This document shows positions 25,586 to 34,386 of a DNA stretch of 64,000 nucleotides, one piece after another. How positions within the stretch are numbered: position 1 is the first letter of the stretch; each line of letters opens with the position of its first letter. A program made the translations under genes and the position numbers. The stretch comes from Bacillus mycoides (GTDB lineage: Bacteria > Bacillota > Bacilli > Bacillales > Bacillaceae_G): the NCBI RefSeq assembly GCF_018742245.1, contig NZ_CP036132.1, positions 1,607,001 to 1,671,000 on the forward strand, written 5' to 3'. Below the pieces are notes generated by a model, which was given only the letters and a program-made list of their open reading frames with translations, searched no databases and had not been told where the DNA came from.

Positions 25586-26886
25586 ACAACAAGCTCATGA
25601 ACGAACATAATAAATGGAATACGTTTATTGAAACGCCGTTTTATACGAAAGTTGGCAAAGTTCATAGTGTACAAGAGCAGTTTTTTGTAGCGAAAGGTCC
25701 GAAAGCGAAGATTGGAGATGTTTGTCTCGTTGGAGAACATAGCGTCTTATGTGAAGTTATTGCAATTGAAAAAGAAAATAATATGTTACTCCCATTTGAA
25801 CAGACAGAAAAAGTGTGTTACGGAGATTCAGTTACATTAATTGTAGAAGATGTCGTTGTGCCCCGTGGTAATCATTTGCTTGGCAAAGTGTTAAGTGCAA
25901 ATGGCAAAGTATTAAACGAAGAGGCTGAAAATATTCCAGTGCAAAAAATAAAATTAGATGCACCGCCGATTCATGCATTTGAGCGTGAAGAAATTACAGA
26001 TGTATTTGAAACGGGAATTAAATCGATTGATTCTATGTTAACGATTGGAATCGGTCAAAAGATTGGTATTTTCGCTGGATCGGGTGTTGGGAAATCTACA
26101 TTACTTGGAATGATTGCGAAAAATGCAAAAGCTGATATTAACGTTATTAGTTTAGTAGGTGAGCGTGGCCGGGAAGTAAAAGACTTTATTCGAAAAGAAT
26201 TAGGTGAAGAAGGTATGAAAAAAAGCGTCGTTGTTGTAGCGACGTCAGATGAAAGTCACCTTATGCAACTTCGTGCGGCAAAGCTTGCAACGTCTATTGC
26301 TGAATTTTTCCGTGATCAAGGAAATAATGTATTACTTATGATGGATTCAGTTACTCGTTTTGCCGACGCTCGCCGAAGTGTTGACATTGCAGTCAAAGAA
26401 TTACCAATCGGTGGTAAAACACTCTTAATGGAAAGTTATATGAAAAAGTTATTAGAGCGATCCGGAAAAACACAAAAAGGGGCAATAACAGGTATTTATA
26501 CAGTGCTAGTTGATGGTGACGATTTAAATGGTCCTGTACCAGATTTGGCTCGTGGTATTTTAGATGGACATATTGTATTAAAACGTGAGCTCGCAACTCT
26601 TAGTCATTACCCTGCCATTTCTGTACTAGATTCGGTAAGTAGGATTATGGAAGAAATCGTATCGCCGAATCATTGGCAACTTGCAAATGAAATGAGAAAA
26701 ATTTTATCTATTTATAAAGAAAATGAATTGTATTTTAAACTAGGAACAATTCAAGAAAATGAAGAAAATGCTTATATTTTTGAATGTAAAAATAAAGTAG
26801 AAGCTATAAATATGTTTTTAAAACAAGGTCGAACGGATAGTTTTCATTTTGAAGATGTTGTCCAAGCGATGCACCATATTGTATAA
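25582..26886 (+). CDS. fliI: flagellum-specific export ATPase FliI
   Basis: FliI is the hexameric ATPase of the export machine, related to F1 beta. Walker A is GIFAGSGVGKST (about residues 165-176), the Walker B strand is NVLLMMDSVTRFADARR, and the family segment GERGREVKDFI is present. Length (434) is normal. It overlaps fliH and ends at a terminator. Confidence 0.95.
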   Translation: MNNKLMNEHNKWNTFIETPFYTKVGKVHSVQEQFFVAKGPKAKIGDVCLVGEHSVLCEVIAIEKENNMLLPFEQTEKVCYGDSVTLIVEDVVVPRGNHLLGKVLSANGKVLNEEAENIPVQKIKLDAPPIHAFEREEITDVFETGIKSIDSMLTIGIGQKIGIFAGSGVGKSTLLGMIAKNAKADINVISLVGERGREVKDFIRKELGEEGMKKSVVVVATSDESHLMQLRAAKLATSIAEFFRDQGNNVLLMMDSVTRFADARRSVDIAVKELPIGGKTLLMESYMKKLLERSGKTQKGAITGIYTVLVDGDDLNGPVPDLARGILDGHIVLKRELATLSHYPAISVLDSVSRIMEEIVSPNHWQLANEMRKILSIYKENELYFKLGTIQENEENAYIFECKNKVEAINMFLKQGRTDSFHFEDVVQAMHHIV

Positions 26887-26915
26887 GATCTCGCCCTTTG
26901 AGGTCTTATTTTTTT
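26883..26915 (+). terminator. terminator after fliI
   Basis: ATAAGATCTC pairs with GAGGTCTTAT (one G-T) and seven T residues follow. It overlaps the fliI stop, so downstream genes need read-through or their own promoter; TATAAT occurs at 26954 and 26975. Confidence 0.75.
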
Positions 26916-27001
26916 GTTTTTAATATTTCACAGATTTTTTTGTAAAAAAACTATATAATAGAAAAAGGGAACGTTATAATAGGAAGGGGCTATGAAAACG
27001 G

Positions 27002-27412
27002 GTGGATAAGCAGCAGTACGACACGATAAAATTGCAGATTAATCAAGAGAAAGAACAAATCTTGAAAGAAGTGTACGAACTAACAGCTGAAAAAAGAAAA
27101 ATAGAACAAAAAAAAGAATATGATCTGTATGTTGTGAAATCACGTAGTAAAGTCGTACAAACTGGGCAACGTATTATGGCTGGTATGCTGTCTTCACATA
27201 CATTTTCACCTGAAAGAATAGAAGAATGGAATCGAAAAATTAAAAAAACAGAAGGTTTTATTCAAAAAAATGAAAGCCTTTTAGAGAAAATAAAAGAAAA
27301 AGAACGTGTCATTGATGAAATGTATCAAGAAGATTGTAAGAAGCTTGCGAAAGTAAAAGAAAAGTTAGAAGAAAAAATGCTTCTTGATTTAAAAATGTGT
27401 ATGAACGGATGA
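27002..27412 (+). CDS. FliJ-like coiled-coil protein
   Basis: A 136-residue, Lys/Glu-rich coiled coil located between fliI and fliK, the usual place of fliJ, which couples FliI to the export gate. No sequence motif is decisive. The in-frame start is GTG, 12 bases from the SD. An ATG with ideal SD spacing (AGGAAGGGG then ATG at 26992) is one base out of frame and stops after five codons, so a G may have been inserted in the GGG at the start. Confidence 0.6.
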   Translation: MDKQQYDTIKLQINQEKEQILKEVYELTAEKRKIEQKKEYDLYVVKSRSKVVQTGQRIMAGMLSSHTFSPERIEEWNRKIKKTEGFIQKNESLLEKIKEKERVIDEMYQEDCKKLAKVKEKLEEKMLLDLKMCMNG

Positions 27413-27422
27413 GGTGGATGTA

Positions 27423-28532
27423 GTGATACAATTTGTATTACCGGTGCAACAGAGTTTACCTCCGCAAAAAGAAAAAGGGCTAGAAATACAATCGAAAAAT
27501 GAAAATTCTTCATTTGATAATACAATGAGAATTGAAAATAAAAAACAGCCGAAAACGGAGAAACCGAAACGAGAAGAAGCACCAGAAGAAGAGAAGAAAG
27601 AATATCTTCTCGCAAAAAAAACGGTAACGAAAGACGAACCGAGTGTAAAGAAAGAAGAAAAAAAAGAGACAGAACAATTATTACTAGCTGTATCTGAGCA
27701 AATGATTGCAATTGAGCAATTACGTGTGCAGCCAGAATTGTTATATCAATACATACAAAAAATACAAGAATTATATAAAGAATACGGAAATATTAAACTG
27801 AACGAATTACCTGCAGCTGAATTACAGCAATTACAAGAATTGCTTTCAAACATGAACATTAAGAATGCCATATGTTTAGAAGATACAATGCAAATGGCGT
27901 TAGACAAGATGACAATGCCAGAGCAGACGTTGCAAGTATTAAAAGTCGTAGAATCAGAAACTTGTAATATTGCAAAGAAACAAGAGGAGTCTAAGGAAGT
28001 AGAACTCCCGAAAGCAGAGAGCGATGATGTGAAGGTAGAGTTACCAAAAGTCGATCAGTTAAATGACTCAAGTTCGGCCGGAGCGGAGTTATTAAATAAA
28101 GCAACGGGTACTGACCAAATAGGAAAACAAAATAGTGGAGCTGAGAAGGTTACATTACCTGACTTAGGCAAGAAGATGGAAGCACAAGTAGAAGCTCTGC
28201 AAAAATTTGTAGTGAAACAAGAACGTGTTTTATTCCAGCTAAATCCAGAGAAACTTGGTACATTAACGGTATTTATGAAAAAGCATGGAGATCAAATTGA
28301 TGTCCATGTAGAAATGGAAAAACACGATGCGAAAAAACGTGTTGAAATGATTTTTGACGAATTGAAGCTAAAGTTAAAAGAAAAAGAAATTAATATTCAA
28401 ATTAGTTATTCAGAAAAAGATGAACATCGTAAAGAACAGCGAGAGCAAGAGCAAAGGCAAAAACAAAAATTAGCAAATACGAAACATGAGAAACAACAAT
28501 CAAAAGAATTTGCGGGATTATTGGAGGAATAA
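27423..28532 (+). CDS. fliK: flagellar hook-length control protein FliK
   Basis: FliK measures hook length and switches export specificity. The long low-complexity Lys/Glu N-terminal ruler is followed by the C-terminal Flg_hook domain with the family signature VLFQLNPEKLGTLTVFM and the VHVEMEKHDAKKRVEMIFDEL helix. GTG at 27423 has SD GAGGTGG at five bases; a GTG at 27414 lies within that SD. flgD follows after three bases. Confidence 0.85.
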   Translation: MIQFVLPVQQSLPPQKEKGLEIQSKNENSSFDNTMRIENKKQPKTEKPKREEAPEEEKKEYLLAKKTVTKDEPSVKKEEKKETEQLLLAVSEQMIAIEQLRVQPELLYQYIQKIQELYKEYGNIKLNELPAAELQQLQELLSNMNIKNAICLEDTMQMALDKMTMPEQTLQVLKVVESETCNIAKKQEESKEVELPKAESDDVKVELPKVDQLNDSSSAGAELLNKATGTDQIGKQNSGAEKVTLPDLGKKMEAQVEALQKFVVKQERVLFQLNPEKLGTLTVFMKKHGDQIDVHVEMEKHDAKKRVEMIFDELKLKLKEKEINIQISYSEKDEHRKEQREQEQRQKQKLANTKHEKQQSKEFAGLLEE

Positions 28533-28535
28533 AGC

Positions 28536-29114
28536 GTGCCAACAGTTGGATTAAATACAACGAGTACAAATCATATTCCGTTACAAGCAGGAGCGCAAAA
28601 AAGTAATGTACCTGTTAACGGTGTACAATCGCCAGTTCAACAAACAAATGGAGTTTCAGCAGGAGAGCAAAAAACTCCTGGGGTAATGGGAAAAGATGAT
28701 TTCCTAAAATTGTTTTTATCGAGTTTCCAACATCAAGATCCATTCAATGCGATGGATATGAATCAAATGATGAACCAAACAGCGCAGTTATCTCTTATGG
28801 AACAAGTACAAAATATGACAAAAGCAGTTGACTCTTTAAGAACGACGATGCATTCGACAGCGCTTGATGGTGGAATGAAGTTTTTAGGAAAGTATGTAAG
28901 AGGTATTGACGGTGAAGGGAACAAAGTAACTGGTCAAGTAGAAACAGTTCGCCTTGCAGAAAATAACGAAGTACAGCTCGTTATTGATAATAAAGTAGTG
29001 TCTCTTCGTTTCGTGGAAAGAGTGTCTGATAAACCAATTGGAGAAACGAATCCAGAAGATGCAAAGAAAGACGATCAAAAAGTAGCTGAAGAAGTAAAAA
29101 CAACAAATTCATAA
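28536..29114 (+). CDS. flgD: flagellar hook assembly protein FlgD
   Basis: FlgD is the scaffold for hook polymerisation. The conserved segment GKDDFLKLFLSSFQHQDPFNAMDMNQMMNQTAQLSLMEQV is present at about 50-90, followed by a small beta domain. The start is GTG with SD TTGGAGGA. It lies directly before the hook gene. Confidence 0.93.
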   Translation: MPTVGLNTTSTNHIPLQAGAQKSNVPVNGVQSPVQQTNGVSAGEQKTPGVMGKDDFLKLFLSSFQHQDPFNAMDMNQMMNQTAQLSLMEQVQNMTKAVDSLRTTMHSTALDGGMKFLGKYVRGIDGEGNKVTGQVETVRLAENNEVQLVIDNKVVSLRFVERVSDKPIGETNPEDAKKDDQKVAEEVKTTNS

Positions 29115-29131
29115 GGGAGTGTCCATACGTT

Positions 29132-30355
29132 ATGATTAAAGCGTTATATACAAGTATTACAGGAATGAATGCAACACAAAATGCATTAAGTGTAACTTCA
29201 AATAATATTGCCAACGCACAAACAGTAGGTTATAAAAAACAAAAAGCAATGTTTGATGATTTACTATATAACAATTCAATTGGTTCAAAAGGCGACGATA
29301 AATACGCAGGGACGAACCCTAAAAGTATCGGTAACGGTGTGAAAATGAGCGGAACAGTTACGGATTATAGCGATGGTACAATTACGCTAACGGGTGGTAA
29401 AACACAAGCAGCGATGGAAGGTAATGGTTTCTTCGTAGTGGGTGATTCAAAAGGCGGTAACATGGAATTTACGCGTAAAGGTACGTTCGGAATATCTTCA
29501 GATTACTATATTACGAATACAGAAGGACAATACGTGTTTGCATATCCTGCAAATGAAGCGACTGGTGAAGTTGATTTATCTGGTATTCCAGGACCGTTGC
29601 AAATCCCAATGGGAACGGCAATTGGAGGTATTCGAACATCGAAAGGTACAATTAAAGGGAATATTCCAACTGATGCAACAAAAATCACGCAAGATTTGCC
29701 TGTATACGATGATGCCGGTAATACATGGACAATGCGTGTAGAGTTTACACGAACGAGCGAACATAATTATTCATATAGAGTACAGATGCGTAACGATTCG
29801 AAAAAAGCAACAACGTTTGAAGATGTTCCAAATGCAAATGGTCAAATGACGTTTGATGCAGTAGGAAATCCAAACCAGACAAACCCTGGAGCAGCTATTC
29901 CGTTTAATGGCGGAACAATAAATTTAGATTTTAGTAAACTAACAAATCATCCGACAGATAAAACATTATCAGTAACAGAAGTAGATGGTAGAGCAGCGGC
30001 AACGGTTAAAGATTGCTTTATTGCTGACGGTGGATATGTGATGGTAAAATATTCAGATGGAAGTATGAAATCTGCTGGTCAGTTAGCTGTTGCAATGTTC
30101 CCAAATGAGGGCGGTTTAATGAAAAACGGAAATGGTAACTATACAGCGACGAATACAACTGGTATTTTAGCACTGGGCGCATCTGGTCAAAACGGTGCAG
30201 GAAAAGTACGTGGTGGCGCACAAGAAGGTGCAAACGTAGATTTATCTGTAGAATTTGTTGATTTAATGTTATACCAACGCGGATTCCAAGGAAATGCGAA
30301 AGTAATTAAAATTTCAGATGAAGTATTAAATGAAGTTGTGAACTTAATTCGATAA
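29132..30355 (+). CDS. flgE: flagellar hook protein FlgE
   Basis: FlgE is the hook subunit. The N-terminus LYTSITGMNATQNALSVTSNNIANAQTVGYK and C-terminus GANVDLSVEFVDLMLYQRGFQGNAKVIKISDEVLNEVVNLIR are the paired helices of rod and hook proteins. At 407 residues with a middle beta-rich domain it fits FlgE rather than FlgG. Confidence 0.94.
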   Translation: MIKALYTSITGMNATQNALSVTSNNIANAQTVGYKKQKAMFDDLLYNNSIGSKGDDKYAGTNPKSIGNGVKMSGTVTDYSDGTITLTGGKTQAAMEGNGFFVVGDSKGGNMEFTRKGTFGISSDYYITNTEGQYVFAYPANEATGEVDLSGIPGPLQIPMGTAIGGIRTSKGTIKGNIPTDATKITQDLPVYDDAGNTWTMRVEFTRTSEHNYSYRVQMRNDSKKATTFEDVPNANGQMTFDAVGNPNQTNPGAAIPFNGGTINLDFSKLTNHPTDKTLSVTEVDGRAAATVKDCFIADGGYVMVKYSDGSMKSAGQLAVAMFPNEGGLMKNGNGNYTATNTTGILALGASGQNGAGKVRGGAQEGANVDLSVEFVDLMLYQRGFQGNAKVIKISDEVLNEVVNLIR

Positions 30356-30404
30356 TATATTGTAAAGAAAAATTGTAACGTAGTAGAAAGGGTTTTATAT
30401 TCGT

Positions 30405-30740
30405 ATGACAAGACAAGAACGAATTTTACAATTGCCTTTTTTCGAAAATAAACGTGAGCTTGCTGAGCAAGTGTTAAAAATAGAACGAGAAGAGCATGTA
30501 TATTTACCAGACCAATTTGAAATCAAACAAGTGCCTCCATATTCGTTTGGTGAAAAACAAGCAATCATTGGCCGTATACACGAGTTTTATTTCGTAAGTA
30601 TTGGTAGTAATGGTGTTTGGCAGTATCAATTGTTTAAAGATGAGATGAAGTGCCGTGAGTTTTTCGTTATGTTGCCGGATATTACGGATCAGCAGCTTGC
30701 TTTTTGGTTCAATAACATTGAGCTGTTGAAAGGGGCTTAA
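30405..30740 (+). CDS. unrecognised 111-residue motility-locus protein
   Basis: No family was recognised. It is a soluble alpha/beta protein with FEIKQVPPYSFGEKQAIIGRIHEFYFVSIGSNGVWQYQLFKDEM in the middle and aromatic residues throughout. It starts behind AAAGGG and directly follows flgE, before repeat copy B. Its conservation in this position would point to a hook or export role, but this cannot be judged here. Confidence 0.55.
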   Translation: MTRQERILQLPFFENKRELAEQVLKIEREEHVYLPDQFEIKQVPPYSFGEKQAIIGRIHEFYFVSIGSNGVWQYQLFKDEMKCREFFVMLPDITDQQLAFWFNNIELLKGA

Positions 30741-30900
30741 AAGCTTTCTTTTTAGGTTTTGAGAGAGGACCCAGCGATGAGTAGTAGCGGTGTCAGTGCC
30801 TATGTGTGGTTCGTGCATTGTGAGACCAGAGATATGGAGTGGCTGGAAGCCAAGAGTATTTAGGTGATGCCTCTTTACTTTTGGGAGAGAGGATTTCTCT
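30741..30900 (+). repeat. dispersed motility-locus repeat, copy B
   Basis: It begins right after the stop codon with AAGCTTTCTTTTTAG, then GAGAGAGG at 20 bases, AGCGG, GTGG and CAGAGATATG, in the same order and spacing as copy A. The first block, read with the preceding TTAA, is also in copy D: a 19-base identity. No ORF is present. Confidence 0.65.
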
Positions 30901-30938
30901 GATTCTAGGAGCAGTGATTTGAAATAGATTTAGATTAA

Positions 30939-30967
30939 TTTAAGATAGCTGTGTTATATTGTACAAT
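30939..30967 (+). promoter_or_regulatory. possible promoter before the FliG-C-like gene
   Basis: TTTAAG, 17 bases and TACAAT; the -10 is good and the -35 weak. It lies 35 bases before the start of the next gene. Confidence 0.35.
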
Positions 30968-31002
30968 TAGACTAAGTTTATATAAAAGGAGAGGTGAGGA
31001 GG

Positions 31003-31488
31003 ATGGCGCAGAATAAGTATCGCGTTACATTCATTTCGCCAAGTGAGGTTGAGCAACGTACTGTAATGACGGCGAGTAGTTTGCCTAATTTAATACGTCA
31101 AGTAGAGAGTATTATTGCAGATCCGAACGGTTATTTTGTAAATGATAAAAAGAATAATTGCTATTTTAAAGTGATTAAAGAAAATGTTACGTTTATTCAA
31201 TATGAGTTACTATTTTCGGATAAGGAAATTCACATTGAAAAGTTAAAACATATAGCACCGGCGGTATTGAAACAAGTATTTAAAAAAATAAACGATCCGG
31301 AATTATATGCACTTGCACTCCTTGATGTTGATATAGCTACAAAGGAATATGTGCTAGGAGAAATGAATCCAGAGCTTAGAGTGAGAGTGGAAACAGAGCT
31401 TTCGAAAAAATGGGAAGCGATGCCGACAGAAATTGTAGGAGCGCAAGAAGTGTTACTAGAAGCACTTGCTTCCTTTATACAAGATTAA
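31003..31488 (+). CDS. stand-alone FliG C-terminal-domain-like protein
   Basis: The C-terminal half (KINDPELYALALLDVDIATKEYVLGEMNPELRVRVETELSKKWEAMPTEIVGAQEVLLEAL) follows the FliG torque-ring pattern (LALALK...EKIxxNMSxRxxEMLxEELExxGPxxxxxVExAQ). The N-terminal half (residues 1-80) is a beta-rich segment I do not recognise. The FliG N-terminal and middle domains are absent. The ATG follows AAAGGAGAGGTGAGGAGG. A terminator follows. A role at the motor is inference. Confidence 0.55.
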   Translation: MAQNKYRVTFISPSEVEQRTVMTASSLPNLIRQVESIIADPNGYFVNDKKNNCYFKVIKENVTFIQYELLFSDKEIHIEKLKHIAPAVLKQVFKKINDPELYALALLDVDIATKEYVLGEMNPELRVRVETELSKKWEAMPTEIVGAQEVLLEALASFIQD

Positions 31489-31528
31489 GCTTTACCACTG
31501 TTTTTATTATTTTAAAACTGTAAGGCTC

Positions 31529-31568
31529 AGTCAACTATCTATATTTTTCATATAGGTAGTTGACTTTT
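31529..31568 (+). terminator. terminator after the FliG-C-like gene
   Basis: A 15-bp stem AGTCAACTATCTATA / TATAGGTAGTTGACT (one G-T) with a 7-base loop and four T residues. Confidence 0.85.
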
Positions 31569-31629
31569 GAATGTTATTAAAGCTTAATAATTAGATATAC
31601 GGAATTAATGGAAGGGGAGCGACACCTTT

Positions 31630-32538
31630 ATGTCACAAGCACAAAGTATTTTATTAGAAAGTGGAACAAACGAATTAGAAATCGTAACTTATACTGTTGG
31701 TGAAAATTTATTTAGCATCAATGTAATGAAAGTGCGTGAAATTATTAATCCATTCCCTGTTACAACTGTGCCGGAATCTCATCATGCAGTTGAAGGTGTT
31801 GTTCAAGTACGCGGTGAAATCTTACCTGTTATTAACTTAGCGACAGCTCTTAATTTAAAATCTATAAAGCCACTTGATCAAACGAAATTTATCATCTCGG
31901 AATTAAACCAAATGAAAGTTATTTTCCGTGTTGATGAAGTGCATCGTATTCAACGCATTTCTTGGGAACAAATTGATGAGCCAGCTTCATTATCTATGGG
32001 ACTAGAAGAAACGACGTCTGGAATTGTAAAACTAGATGGGAAAATTATCTTATTGTTAGATTATGAAAAAATTGTTTGCGAAATTAGTAACACTGGTTAT
32101 GACAATAAAACACTTTCAGGATTAGAGCAAAAAACAGATCGAGCTGAAAAAGTTATTTATATTGCGGAAGATTCAGCGATGCTTCGCCAAATACTAGAAG
32201 AAACATTATCAACAGCTGGATATACGAAAATGAATTTCTTCAGCAATGGTGCAGAAGCGTTAGCACAAATTGAAAAACTAGCAAAAGAGCAAGATGAAAA
32301 AATGTTTGAACATATTCATCTACTTATTACAGATATTGAAATGCCAAAAATGGATGGACACCATTTAACGAAAGTAATTAAAGATAGTGAAGTAATGAAG
32401 CAATTACCAGTTATTATTTTCTCTTCTTTAATTACGAATGAGTTGTTCCATAAAGGTGAGGCAGTTGGAGCGAATGCTCAAGTGAGTAAGCCTGATATTC
32501 AAGAGTTAATTGGTTTAGTTGATAAGTTAGTGCTTTAA
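31630..32538 (+). CDS. cheV: chemotaxis coupling protein CheV
   Basis: CheV joins a CheW domain (residues about 15-150, with VMKVREIINPFPVTTVPESHHAVEGVVQVRGEILPVINL) to a receiver domain (about 175-300, phospho-acceptor Asp in HIHLLITDIEMPKMDG). It couples receptors to CheA and adapts by phosphorylation. No separate cheW is seen in the window, so CheV may carry much of the coupling role here. SD GGAAGGGGAG. Confidence 0.94.
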   Translation: MSQAQSILLESGTNELEIVTYTVGENLFSINVMKVREIINPFPVTTVPESHHAVEGVVQVRGEILPVINLATALNLKSIKPLDQTKFIISELNQMKVIFRVDEVHRIQRISWEQIDEPASLSMGLEETTSGIVKLDGKIILLLDYEKIVCEISNTGYDNKTLSGLEQKTDRAEKVIYIAEDSAMLRQILEETLSTAGYTKMNFFSNGAEALAQIEKLAKEQDEKMFEHIHLLITDIEMPKMDGHHLTKVIKDSEVMKQLPVIIFSSLITNELFHKGEAVGANAQVSKPDIQELIGLVDKLVL

Positions 32539-32600
32539 AAGCTTCTTTTTAGTTGGAAGAGAGGAACTAGCCATGTATAGTACTGGTTAGTTCCTTTTTA
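32539..32600 (+). repeat. dispersed motility-locus repeat, copy C, with terminator
   Basis: It begins immediately after the cheV stop with AAGCTTCTTTTTAG (one base shorter than copies B and D), then AGAGAGG at 18 bases. The following part is an intact terminator: GGAACTAGCC / GGTTAGTTCC with one G-T pair, a 12-base loop and five T residues. Confidence 0.7.
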
Positions 32601-33060
32601 GTATTCTGCAGGCAGAGAAATCAAACGTTCCTGGAGTGTTTATGACTGTATGTATTAATAGTCTCTTTCGTGAATTTAGCTGTTTGTATTTAGGGGTTAT
32701 TGATTGGTTTAATTAATAAGTAATAGGTTTTTTTCATTTGAAAATATAAGAGAATATATCTCTGGATTGTGTTAGTAATATTTCGTGATAGCGCAAAATT
32801 TTTCGGTGAAATTACATTAAGAATACCATATAATATAATTAAACACATTTTATTGGTATAGCATCGTGTTAGATTTTTTTTATTATTTTCTTAAAAAATC
32901 TTTTCTATTATTTACATACTTTTTATACTTTTTTATATGTTAATTATTTGACAGATAATTTCGAAATGTTATAATATGGATATGTGGAAATTTCTATTTT
33001 CTTAAAAGACATGGGAGTCAGATGAGAATTGTGAAAGGATGAGGGGGAGTGACACATATT
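32601..33060. other. non-coding stretch upstream of mogR
   Basis: AT-rich and without a gene. It contains TTTTCTTAAAAA at 32886-32897, one base off the Listeria MogR-box pattern, and a strong promoter at 32948. GCAGAGAAATC near 32612 may be a trace of the CAGAGATATG block of repeat copies A and B. Confidence 0.55.
32948..32975 (+). promoter_or_regulatory. consensus sigma-A promoter of mogR
   Basis: A perfect TTGACA, a 16-base spacer and a perfect TATAAT, about 85 bases before the start codon. It implies strong vegetative transcription of the repressor. Confidence 0.85.
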
Positions 33061-34005
33061 ATGTATCACCACACAGCAATCAATGTATTAAGTCTTTTAC
33101 AAAACATGTCAAATAATAAAACGAACGATATGAAATTAGAGGCGGAATTTAAAAAAATAGAGAAACAATTCCGAATAAAGTATGAAGAGCTTATCGATTT
33201 ATATAATAGAATGGTATTATTTCAAATAGATATAGAAAAAAATGGCGGTATGCGAGTATATGAAAAATCAGAGATTACATGGTTGAAGTCTGAACTAGAA
33301 CTATTGTATGAAGTATATCAATTTTGTCAGCGTCAAGGCTTAAACATCGCAAACATTTCAAAATATGTTAGTAAAAATGAACTGAATTTATTTCCGAAAA
33401 CAGAAAGTCAATTACAGAACACGTATTATAAATTAAAAAAACAAGAAATCCCGTTTGAAAATATCGAAAAACAAAAACCGGGGCGAAAACGTAAATATGC
33501 ACCTGTAAAAGAGACAATTGCTGAGATAAAACAAGAAAGCAAGCAGGAAGTAAATGAAGACGTTCGAAATGAAGAAGATGAAAAAAGCCTCGTAACAGTT
33601 ATATCTGGCATCGTGGATAACTTTGAAACAATTAGTCAATGTAGTGAAAAGAAAGAACACGAATTGCATCAGTTCATGGCGGGGATTTATAAGCTTTCTA
33701 GCATGGCTGCAGGGCGCTCGAAAGAAGAGAAGAACGCTCGGGGTCTTGAAGGTGAAGTGCATTCATTACGTGCTGAAAATGAAAGGTTAAAACGAGAGAA
33801 GGAAGACCTTGTACATGATATTAAAGAAATAACGCATCATTTAATTCATTTCATTACGAGCTCTGATATCGATCAAATTCGTACGTTGCCTTTCTTCGTA
33901 AAAGAGTGTAAACAAGATTTACATAAGCTGGGATTATATAACGCTCAAGACGGAAAAATGAAAATTCTGGTTGATAGTAGTGGTCAGGTTATGACTGTAT
34001 CATAA
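33061..34005 (+). CDS. mogR: MogR-type motility gene repressor
   Basis: In Listeria, MogR binds TTTTWWWWAAAA boxes and represses flagellar genes. This protein shares the central signature FPKTESQLQNTYYKLKKQ followed by KPGRKRK (about 125-160), the preceding ITWLKSELELLYEVYQF helix, and a C-terminal coiled coil ending in IDQIRTLPFFVKEC. I chose the ATG of MYHH; a GTG four codons upstream overlaps the SD. Own strong promoter and terminator make it monocistronic. Confidence 0.88.
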   Translation: MYHHTAINVLSLLQNMSNNKTNDMKLEAEFKKIEKQFRIKYEELIDLYNRMVLFQIDIEKNGGMRVYEKSEITWLKSELELLYEVYQFCQRQGLNIANISKYVSKNELNLFPKTESQLQNTYYKLKKQEIPFENIEKQKPGRKRKYAPVKETIAEIKQESKQEVNEDVRNEEDEKSLVTVISGIVDNFETISQCSEKKEHELHQFMAGIYKLSSMAAGRSKEEKNARGLEGEVHSLRAENERLKREKEDLVHDIKEITHHLIHFITSSDIDQIRTLPFFVKECKQDLHKLGLYNAQDGKMKILVDSSGQVMTVS

Positions 34006-34016
34006 TAAAACTGGGT

Positions 34017-34067
34017 ACAAAATAAAAGGGAAATACATATACACTATGTATTTCCCTTTTATTTTGT
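34017..34067. terminator. mogR terminator (left member of a flanking pair)
   Basis: A perfect 23-bp stem built on ACAAAATAAAAGGGAAATA with a 5-base loop. A near-identical hairpin with compensating base changes lies at 46933-46973, on the other side of the metabolic block. Confidence 0.92.
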
Positions 34068-34386
34068 ATGAAAATGTTCAAAAAAAGAAATATGTATTTT
34101 GTAAAAACATTGGTAGTGAAACTGAAATTAATAATGTGTGATTAACGATAAATCAAATGTCGATGTGGCTTGGAAAAAGAGGCCATGTCATTCGTTTACG
34201 GTTTTGATACGGATGAAAAGCACAATCTAAACCTGTTTTTTTGTAGAAATTCTAAAAAATAGAGGACAGAAAATTGACTGTCTAAATGTTTTAGTCGTAA
34301 GTTTTAGCATTTAATTTGGCTTAATAGGAAATTCTATTGATAGCAAAGTCTTTACCTCATTTTTGTTTTAGAAAGGAGAGAAGTGG
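34068..34386. other. non-coding stretch between mogR and the TerC gene
   Basis: No gene is seen. A weak hairpin is at about 34160-34190 (ATGTGGC... / GGCCATGT). TerC genes are sometimes preceded by a yybP-ykoY manganese riboswitch; its conserved sequences were looked for and not found. Confidence 0.5.

Noticed and set aside
34068..34386. yybP-ykoY manganese riboswitch before the TerC gene
   Set aside because: The conserved GGGGAGTAG and CCTACGA-type segments of this motif were looked for and are not present.
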